Source: Streptomyces cinerochromogenes
GTDB lineage: Bacteria > Actinomycetota > Actinomycetes > Streptomycetales > Streptomycetaceae
Assembly (NCBI RefSeq): GCF_014648635.1
Contig: NZ_BMRM01000001.1
Coordinates: 124,001-188,000, forward strand
Length of the DNA: 64,000 nt
Direction: 5' to 3'
Shown here: piece after piece, positions 58,696 to 64,000 of the stretch
How positions within the stretch are numbered: the first letter of the stretch is position 1
How the letters are laid out: each line of letters begins with the position of its first letter
Notes under the pieces: generated by a model
The model's input: the letters and a program-made list of their open reading frames with translations, nothing else
The model's database searches: none
What the model was told of the DNA's origin: nothing
Made by a program: the position numbers and the translations under genes

Positions 58696-59259
58696 ATGAA
58701 GGCGAGGGTCAGGGGCGAGGAGCGGCGCGCGGAGATCGTGGGGGCCGCGTTGGAGGTGATCGCCGAGCGCGGTTACCGGGGCGCGAGCCTCACGGCCGTG
58801 GCGGAGCGGGTCGGGCTCACCCAGCAGGGGCTGCTGCACCACTTCCCCACCAAGGAGGCGCTGCTGGTGGCCGTGCTCCAGGACCGGGACCGGTGGGACG
58901 CGGTGCCGGACTCGCAGTGGCGGACGGACCTGCTGGCCTCGCTGGTCGAGTACAACGCGATGCGGCCGGCGATCATCCAGACCTTCTCCGCGCTGCTCGG
59001 CGAGAGCGTGACGGAGGGTCATCCGGCGCGGGGCTACTTCACCGAGCGGTACGCGCGCGTGCGCGCCTCCATGACCGCCGTCCTGCGCAGCGAGTACGGC
59101 GACCTGCTCCCGAGCGGCCTCACCCCCGAACGGACCGCCCCCCTGCTCGTCGCCGTGATGGACGGCCTCCAGTACCAGTGGCTCCTGGACCCGGACTCGG
59201 TCGACATGCCGGGCGCGTTCCGGGACTTCCTGCGGCTGCTGGGGGAACGGGTGGACTGA
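58696..59259 (+). CDS. TetR-family regulator, probable repressor of the GH3 gene
   Basis: The 187-residue product has RRAEIVGAALEVIAERGYRGASL, TAVAERVGLTQQGLLHHFPTKEALL, the TetR HTH, and a helical ligand domain with VAVMDGLQYQWLLDP (TetR_C type). It is divergent from the GH3 gene across a shared dyad. TACGGT at 58684-58689 ends 6 nt before the ATG. Sugar-responsive TetR regulators beside glucosidases are common in Streptomyces. Confidence 0.9.
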   Translation: MKARVRGEERRAEIVGAALEVIAERGYRGASLTAVAERVGLTQQGLLHHFPTKEALLVAVLQDRDRWDAVPDSQWRTDLLASLVEYNAMRPAIIQTFSALLGESVTEGHPARGYFTERYARVRASMTAVLRSEYGDLLPSGLTPERTAPLLVAVMDGLQYQWLLDPDSVDMPGAFRDFLRLLGERVD

Positions 59260-59365
59260 GGGAGCGCTCCGCGGGGGCGCGGGGACCGCGCGACCGGCCC
59301 CCGCCGGCCCGCGGCCGAGTACGGTGGGGCGGAATTTCGGCGTCCCCGGAAGGAGCCCGACTCCC

Positions 59366-60619
59366 TTGCGTCCCCTACGTATACGCCTCGCCGCCCTCGG
59401 CTCGGTCCTGCTCACCGGCCTGGCCCTCCCCGCCGCCGCTCCCGCCACCCCCTCCCCCACCGTCCCCTCCCCCACCGTCGAGGAGCAGCGGCTCGACCAG
59501 GCCGTCCCCCGGGAGATCCTCCGCCGCTCCGGGTTCGACGACGCGGCACCGGAGTTCGGCCGCGCACTGGAACACGCGCGCTCCTACGCACAGGCCCGCC
59601 GCGTCGTCGTACGCGAGGGGACCGCCCTGTGGCGGCGGGCGGTGGACCGCGCGCAGGGACGCGGCCCGGCGGGCGGCGACCTGTCCCGGGACGACGACCG
59701 GCCCCTGTACTGGGCCCGGTTGGGCATGACCCGGGACGTACGCACCTGGCGGCCGGACTTCGCCCTCACGGAGCGGCAGCGCGGCGCGCTGCTCGACCGG
59801 CTGGAGCGGACCTCCCGCGGGCAGACCGACATCCGCTACCCGGCCGGGGGCCCGTCGCGCCGGGTCGTCCTCACCGGCTTCGACCCCTTCACGCTCGACC
59901 GGGACATCCGCACCTCCAACCCGTCCGGGGCGACGGCGCTCGCGCTGGACGGCACCGTCGTCGAGACGGCGGCGGGACCGGCGCGCATCGAGACCGCCGT
60001 GTTCCCGGTGTGCTGGCGGGACTTCGCCGAGGGCACGGTGGAGCGGACCCTGCGGCCGTACCTGCCGACGGCGGACCTGTTCACGACCGTGAGCCAGGGC
60101 CGGGTCGGCCGGTTCGACATCGAGCGCACCAACGGCGCCTGGCGCGGCGGCTTCCCGGACAACGACAACGTCAGCCGGACGGAGACCGTACCGGTCACGG
60201 ACCCGGCGACGCAGCCGCAGTGGACGGCCACGACCCTGCCGTACGCCGCCGTCACGGCCGCGCACACCGGGCGTTTCCCGGTGTACGACCACACGCAGGT
60301 CACCGAGATACCCGCGGGCGGGAGCGAGCCCGTGGTGCGGCCGGACGGGCCGACCCCCGGCTCCACCGCCCGGGCCGGGGGCGGCGGCGACTACCTGTCC
60401 AACGAGATCGCCTACCGGGCCACTCTGCTGCGGGACCGGCTCGGCCTGCACGACACGCTGCCGGGCGGGCATGTGCACACCCCGGTGCTGCAGTTCGGGG
60501 CCGGGAACACCACCGAGGTGACCGACCCCGAGTTCGTCCGCAACCGGCTGGACATCATCGCCCAGGTGCGGGCGATCGTCGCCGTGGCCGTCAGTGCGAC
60601 GGAGCGAAGGCCAGGCTGA
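59366..60619 (+). CDS. secreted pyroglutamyl-peptidase I (C15)-like protein with Cys-to-Ser change
   Basis: The 417-residue product starts at TTG 59366 (GGAAGGAG upstream) with a signal peptide. A 130-residue helical N-domain precedes a C15-like fold: VVLTGFDPF (171-175 GFDPF), SNPSG, GRVGRFDIERTNG with the catalytic Glu, and HTPVL with the catalytic His (371). At the nucleophile position, where C15 enzymes have YLCN, it reads Y343-L-S345-N. The thiol is replaced by Ser, so standard pyroglutamyl peptidase activity is doubtful. Its C-terminus overlaps the convergent LysE gene by 29 bp. Confidence 0.82.
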   Translation: MRPLRIRLAALGSVLLTGLALPAAAPATPSPTVPSPTVEEQRLDQAVPREILRRSGFDDAAPEFGRALEHARSYAQARRVVVREGTALWRRAVDRAQGRGPAGGDLSRDDDRPLYWARLGMTRDVRTWRPDFALTERQRGALLDRLERTSRGQTDIRYPAGGPSRRVVLTGFDPFTLDRDIRTSNPSGATALALDGTVVETAAGPARIETAVFPVCWRDFAEGTVERTLRPYLPTADLFTTVSQGRVGRFDIERTNGAWRGGFPDNDNVSRTETVPVTDPATQPQWTATTLPYAAVTAAHTGRFPVYDHTQVTEIPAGGSEPVVRPDGPTPGSTARAGGGGDYLSNEIAYRATLLRDRLGLHDTLPGGHVHTPVLQFGAGNTTEVTDPEFVRNRLDIIAQVRAIVAVAVSATERRPG

Positions 60620-61205
60620 TGCCGAGACCGGCGAGGACAGAGCCGATGGCCTTGTTGAGGACCTTCTGGGCGCGGAGCATCAGCGTGCGCATGCGCTCCT
60701 GCGAGAAGAAGAGCGCGACGACGCCGAACCACAGCAGGTGGGCCAGCGACATGAACAGGCCGTAGCCCGCCTGCCGCCACACCGGTGTGCCGGGGCTGAC
60801 GACCTGGGCGAAGGTGGAGACGACGAACAGGGTCGTCTTGGGGTTGAGGACGTTGGTGAGGAAGCCGGTGCGCAGCGCGGCGAGCGGGGTCAGCGTGGCC
60901 TTGTGCTCCAGGTCGACCTCGACCTCGCCGCGGGTGCGGAAGGTGCGTACGCCGATGTAGACGAGGTAGGCGGCGCCGATCAGCTTGATGACCGTGAACA
61001 GGAAGGTGGAGGAGGCGATCAGCAGGCCCACGCCGAGCATCGTGTAGGTGACGTGGACCAGTACGCCGGCGGCGACTCCGGCGGCGGCGAACAGGCCGGT
61101 GCGGCGGCCGTACAGATAGCTGTTGCGGACGATCATCGCGAAGTCGGCGCCGGGGGCGATGACGGCCAGGACGGTGATGACGGCTACGGCGAGTACCTCG
61201 GTCAC
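60591..61205 (-). CDS. LysE-family amino-acid exporter
   Basis: This 204-residue protein has the LysE/RhtB pattern: six helices, VIAPGADFAMIVRNSYLYGRRTGL at the N-terminus, IGAAYLVYIGVRTFRTR, and GFLTNVLNPKTTLFVVSTFAQ, the signature of the family. It exports an amino acid or homoserine lactone-like compound. Its GTG start overlaps the stop of the upstream gene by 4 bp (GTGA), so the two are co-translated. Confidence 0.92.
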   Translation of the reverse strand: MTEVLAVAVITVLAVIAPGADFAMIVRNSYLYGRRTGLFAAAGVAAGVLVHVTYTMLGVGLLIASSTFLFTVIKLIGAAYLVYIGVRTFRTRGEVEVDLEHKATLTPLAALRTGFLTNVLNPKTTLFVVSTFAQVVSPGTPVWRQAGYGLFMSLAHLLWFGVVALFFSQERMRTLMLRAQKVLNKAIGSVLAGLGISLAFAPSH

Positions 61206-61996
61206 GGCGTGGCGTTCTCCTCTTCGGGCTCGTCGGTGCCGTCCCCCGCGGTCTCCTCGCCCAGCAGGTCACGGGCGAGGAGCGTGGCGCCCGCGACCGC
61301 GCCCGGCATCAGGAACACCGCGACGAACGGAACCAGGAAGGCCAGGCCCAGGGGTGTGCCGAAGCCCCAGGCCAGGGTCTTGCGGGAGCGGAGCAGGGTG
61401 AGGCGGGCGCGCAGGTCGACCCCCCGGCGCTGCAGGGCCACGGCGGCGAGTTCCTCGGTGAGGAAGAAACCGGTGACGAAGAAGCCGATCACGGGGACGG
61501 CGGTCTGCCCGACGAACGGCAGGAAGCCGAGCGCGAAGAGCAGGACGCCCCACAGGCCGGCCCGGACCAGGACGCGCAGGCTGTCCCGGGCCGAGATCCA
61601 CAGCTCGCGCCAGAGCGGGAGGTCGGACCGGGGAGCGGTGCCGTCGGGCGAGGCGTCGGCGTCGGCCCGCTCCGAGAGGCTCTCGTAGAAGGGCTGGCCG
61701 ACCAGCAGGGTGACGGCGGTGAACGTCAGCACGGCCAGCAGCAGGCCGAGCGCGAAGAGGACGGCGGTCAGGAAACCGCGGAACAGGCCCTGCCAGGGGC
61801 TGGACCAGTCGTCCGCGAACGGGGTCGCCCAGCCGACCGCGTCCTCGCCCCACAGGGCGAGCGCGACGAGCGCGGCGGTGTACAGCACCAGCGTGATCAG
61901 GCCGGGCAGCAGCCCGAAGCCGTAACTGCGCCTGTGCCGGGCCGCCCACCGCTGGCCCTTCAGCAGATAACCGAAACCCACCCCAAGATCGCGCAT
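61202..61996 (-). CDS. EI24/CysZ-type membrane protein
   Basis: This 264-residue protein has a four-to-six helix layout: LGVGFGYLLKGQRWAARHRRSYGFGLLPGLITLVLY, VTLLVGQPFYESLSERAD, and LPFVGQTAVPVIGFFVTGFFLTEELAAV. The LLKG opening and GQPFYE block match the EI24 (PF07264) family, which includes the sulfate transporter CysZ. The substrate is not defined. TAGAGT on the minus strand (62009-62004) ends 7 nt before the ATG. It is coupled to the LysE gene. Confidence 0.86.
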   Translation of the reverse strand: MRDLGVGFGYLLKGQRWAARHRRSYGFGLLPGLITLVLYTAALVALALWGEDAVGWATPFADDWSSPWQGLFRGFLTAVLFALGLLLAVLTFTAVTLLVGQPFYESLSERADADASPDGTAPRSDLPLWRELWISARDSLRVLVRAGLWGVLLFALGFLPFVGQTAVPVIGFFVTGFFLTEELAAVALQRRGVDLRARLTLLRSRKTLAWGFGTPLGLAFLVPFVAVFLMPGAVAGATLLARDLLGEETAGDGTDEPEEENATP

Positions 61997-62049
61997 GGCG
62001 AGGACTCTACTGGCTGGGTGTGACAGTGCGGGATGCCGGACCGGGGGCG

Positions 62050-62487
62050 TCAGACGTCCAGCATGCGGCGGAGCAGGTCGCGCAGGGAGCCGCGTTCGTC
62101 GTCGCTCAGGGCGGCGAGCGGCTCGCGCGCGAAGTCGAGGTTCTCGCGCAGGTCCCGGGCCGTCCGGCGGCCCTCCTCGGTGGCGGCGGCCACCTTCACC
62201 CGGCGGTCGGCCGGGTCGGGGCGGCGCTCCACCAGCCCGCGGGTCTCCAGGCGGTCCACGATCCCGGTCACGTTCGACGGCTCGCACTTGAGCTTCTGGG
62301 CCAGCTTGCGCATGGGCAGGGGCTCCAGCGAGAGCAGGCTGAGCAGCCGGGCCTGCGGGCCGGTCAGCGAGTGCTCGGCCGCCGCCTTCTCGTAGTCCGC
62401 GTAGAAGCGGGCCACGACGTCGCCGATCAGCTCCAGGACTTCCAGGGTGAGGGCGTCGGGGCGACGGTTCTTCGATGGGGTGGACAT
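62050..62487 (-). CDS. MarR-family regulator
   Basis: The 145-residue product has the winged helix: LTGPQARLLSLLSLEPLPMRKLAQKLKCEPSNVTGIVDRLETRGLVERRPDPADRR, the MarR helix-turn-helix and wing, flanked by dimerisation helices. A lone Cys in KLKCEP could sense oxidants. TATCCT on the minus strand ends 7 nt before the ATG. It is divergent from the oxidoreductase gene with two dyads between, which it presumably binds. Confidence 0.92.
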   Translation of the reverse strand: MSTPSKNRRPDALTLEVLELIGDVVARFYADYEKAAAEHSLTGPQARLLSLLSLEPLPMRKLAQKLKCEPSNVTGIVDRLETRGLVERRPDPADRRVKVAAATEEGRRTARDLRENLDFAREPLAALSDDERGSLRDLLRRMLDV

Positions 62488-62516
62488 GCCGTCCAGGATA
62501 GCCGGTTACTTGACAT

Positions 62517-62555
62517 CCTGAAATATTCAGGTGCATGGTTGTTTCAGGTACTGAA
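62517..62555. promoter_or_regulatory. two MarR operators over the oxidoreductase promoter
   Basis: CCTGAA-ATA-TTCAGG (62517-62531) and TTCAG-GTA-CTGAA (62543-62555) are two related dyads. The first lies between a TTGACA -35 (62510-62515) and a CATGGT -10 (62534-62539); the second is just downstream. Bound repressor would block the plus-strand gene. Confidence 0.75.
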
Positions 62556-62575
62556 GTAACTGTGAAAGGCCCATC

Positions 62576-63574
62576 ATGATCAACCGCGAGTGGCACCTGC
62601 TCAGCCGTCCCGTCGGCTGGCCCAAGCCCGAGGACTTCGCCCTGGTCGAGGCGCCGGTCCCGACCCCGGGCGAGGGTCAGGTGCTGGTGCGGAACAAGTA
62701 CCTCTCCGTCGACCCGTACATGCGCGGCCGGATGAGTGACGCGAAGTCGTACATCGCCCCCTTCGAGCTGGGCAAGGCCATGCAGGGCGGCGCGGTCGGC
62801 GAGGTGGTCGAGTCGAACGCCGAGGGCATCGCCGTCGGCGACCACGTCCTGCACTTCCTCGGCTGGCGCGAGTACGCGGCCGTGGACGCCCGGCACGCCG
62901 TCAAGGTCGACCCCCAGGCCGCGCCCCTGTCGGCGTACCTGGGCGTCCTCGGCATGACGGGCCTCACCGCCTACGCCGGCCTGCTGCGCACCGCCTCCTT
63001 CAAGGAGGGCGACGCCGTCTTCGTCTCCGGCGCGGCCGGGGCCGTGGGCAGCCAGGTGGGCCAGATCGCCAGGCTCAAGGGCGCCTCCCGGGTCATCGGC
63101 TCGGCCGGCTCCGACGAGAAGGTCAAGCTGCTGGTGGACGAGTACGGCTTCGACGCCGCGTTCAACTACAAGAACGGCCCGGTCGCCGAGCAGCTGCGCG
63201 AGGCGGCGCCCGACGGCATCGACGTCTACTTCGACAACGTCGGCGGGGACCACCTGGAGGCCGCCATCGGCTCCCTGAACGAGGGCGGCCGGATCGCGGT
63301 CTGCGGCATGATCTCGGTCTACAACAACACCCGGCCCGCCCCCGGCCCGAAGAACCTGGCCCGCCTCATCCAGACCCGCGGCCGGATCGAGGGCTTCCTG
63401 GTCGGCGACCACTACGACCTGCAGCCGCAGTTCGTCCAGGAGGTCGGGCCGTGGGTCGCCTCGGGCGCGCTGAAGTACCGGGAGACCGTGGTCGAGGGCA
63501 TCGAGAACAACCTGGAGGCGTTCCTCGGGGTCCTGCGCGGCGACAACGTCGGCAAGATGGTCGTCAAGCTCTAG
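62576..63574 (+). CDS. NADP-dependent oxidoreductase, zinc-free MDR (CurA/prostaglandin-reductase-like)
   Basis: This 332-residue medium-chain reductase has VRNKYLSVDPYMRGRM, the CurA/PTGR opening, GMTGLTAYAGLL, the NADP loop FVSGAAGAVGSQVGQIARLKG and VYFDNVGGDHLEA. It lacks the zinc-site Cys residues. Relatives reduce alpha,beta-unsaturated carbonyls with NADPH, detoxifying electrophiles. A divergent MarR and two operators suggest induction by such a compound. AAAGG precedes ATG 62576. Confidence 0.93.
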   Translation: MINREWHLLSRPVGWPKPEDFALVEAPVPTPGEGQVLVRNKYLSVDPYMRGRMSDAKSYIAPFELGKAMQGGAVGEVVESNAEGIAVGDHVLHFLGWREYAAVDARHAVKVDPQAAPLSAYLGVLGMTGLTAYAGLLRTASFKEGDAVFVSGAAGAVGSQVGQIARLKGASRVIGSAGSDEKVKLLVDEYGFDAAFNYKNGPVAEQLREAAPDGIDVYFDNVGGDHLEAAIGSLNEGGRIAVCGMISVYNNTRPAPGPKNLARLIQTRGRIEGFLVGDHYDLQPQFVQEVGPWVASGALKYRETVVEGIENNLEAFLGVLRGDNVGKMVVKL

Positions 63575-63668
63575 CCTTCACGGAATTTTCGACATGCGGT
63601 AACTTCTTTCCGAAATCCGTCGCGATCGTGGGCGCGAGTCGCGGCGGACCGAGGAGGAAGACAACCGC

Positions 63669-64000
63669 ATGCCCATCACGCAGTCCGACGTCCTGTACAC
63701 CGCCGTCGCCACCGCCGAGAACGGCCGGGACGGGCGGGTCGCCACGGACGACGGCCGACTCGACGTCGTCGTCAACCCGCCGAAGGAGATGGGCGGCAGC
63801 GGGTCCGGGACCAACCCGGAGCAGCTGTTCGCCGCGGGATACTCCGCTTGCTTCCAGGGGGCGCTGGGTGTTGTCGCCCGCGCCGAGGGGGCCGACGTCT
63901 CCGGGTCGACCGTCACCGCGAAGGTCGGGATCGGCAAGAACGACGACGGGTTCGGGATCATCGTGGAGATCTCCGCGAACATTCCGAACGTCGACGCGGC
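63669..64000 (+). CDS. OsmC/Ohr organic hydroperoxide resistance protein (N-terminal 110 residues; runs off the right edge)
   Basis: The frame from ATG 63669 (GGAGGAAG upstream) stays open to the window end. It reads DVLYTAVATAENGRDGR, then VVVNPPKEMGGSGSGTNPEQLFAAGYSACFQGAL with peroxidatic Cys61 and its Glu/Gln and Arg partners. This is Ohr rather than OsmC. Ohr reduces lipid hydroperoxides with lipoyl or bacillithiol-type thiols; the second Cys lies beyond the edge. Together with the upstream MarR and reductase it forms a redox-defence group. An imperfect inverted repeat with CGGAA and TTCCG (63581-63619) lies upstream of it. Confidence 0.92.
   Translation, partial: MPITQSDVLYTAVATAENGRDGRVATDDGRLDVVVNPPKEMGGSGSGTNPEQLFAAGYSACFQGALGVVARAEGADVSGSTVTAKVGIGKNDDGFGIIVEISANIPNVDA

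Noticed and set aside
63581..63619. Imperfect inverted repeat upstream of the Ohr gene as an OhrR operator
   Set aside because: Arms are bulged and do not fit a known OhrR site well; kept only as a note in the gene entry.

Overview
The window is high-GC actinobacterial chromosome, almost certainly Streptomyces. The signs are extreme third-position GC, many GTG and TTG starts, genes packed on both strands, and the linked order fasR-fabD-fabH-acpP-fabF together with aceE, an AhpE peroxiredoxin, a DUF3052 gene and several terD genes. It looks like core-chromosome sequence. I see no phage, insertion sequence, CRISPR array or biosynthetic megacluster. About 60 protein genes, one tRNA-Val(UAC), one Mn2+ riboswitch and a set of operators and terminators can be supported.

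Layout. 1-1656: a CYP125-like P450 (cut by the window edge) divergent from a FadA5-like thiolase, with two KstR-like sites between them. 1745-5196: an MHS-family transporter, a secreted DUF2330 protein and an O-methyltransferase. 5220-8032: an FHA-like protein, a DUF1992 protein and two linked proteins of unknown function that share a motif. 8177-15561: a GNAT, an MFS transporter fused to a winged helix, a peptidoglycan-binding protein, a HAD phosphatase, a TMEM165/GDT1 cation exporter behind a yybP-ykoY riboswitch, a secreted HNH nuclease, a DedA protein and an iron-box DoxX gene. 15771-19819: the tRNA, a ketopantoate-reductase-like gene and several DUF proteins. 19807-24695: three cell-envelope genes (amidase-6, NodB-like deacetylase, class A PBP), two of them with degenerate catalytic motifs. 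25110-33794: a tellurite/stress (Ter) island: HAD, a four-part PRTase-TRSP-StiP-PELOTA protein, a CitE-like lyase, TerD with a Pro-rich tail, a TerA-like protein, TerC/DUF475 and two TerD paralogues. 33932-39322: AhpE, DUF3052, aceE, a K+ channel and a small membrane protein. 39538-46766: a drug-efflux/TetR pair, DUF1023 and DUF4429 genes, a MerR gene with a textbook 19-bp-spacer promoter, a GNAT, a beta-lactamase-fold hydrolase and a pirin. 46943-51921: fasR and the type II fatty acid synthase operon. 51994-64000: DUF3145, SGNH lipase, aldose epimerase, a secreted Gly-Ala repeat protein, a GH3 glucosidase/TetR pair, a C15-like peptidase lacking its Cys, LysE and EI24 membrane proteins, and a MarR/oxidoreductase/Ohr redox group.

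How it works together. Two regions are coherent functional units: the fab operon with its activator FasR, and the Ter island, which combines calcium-binding TerD proteins with an enzyme set thought to make or modify a nucleotide-derived metabolite. Much of the rest consists of regulator/target pairs with visible operators. At least 17 genes carry a -10-like hexamer ending 6-7 nt before the start codon, so leaderless transcription appears common here. The points most worth following are the Ter island, the PBP with T-x-x-T in place of S-x-x-K, the 60-bp-period Gly-Ala protein, and the cyp125/fadA5-like pair.
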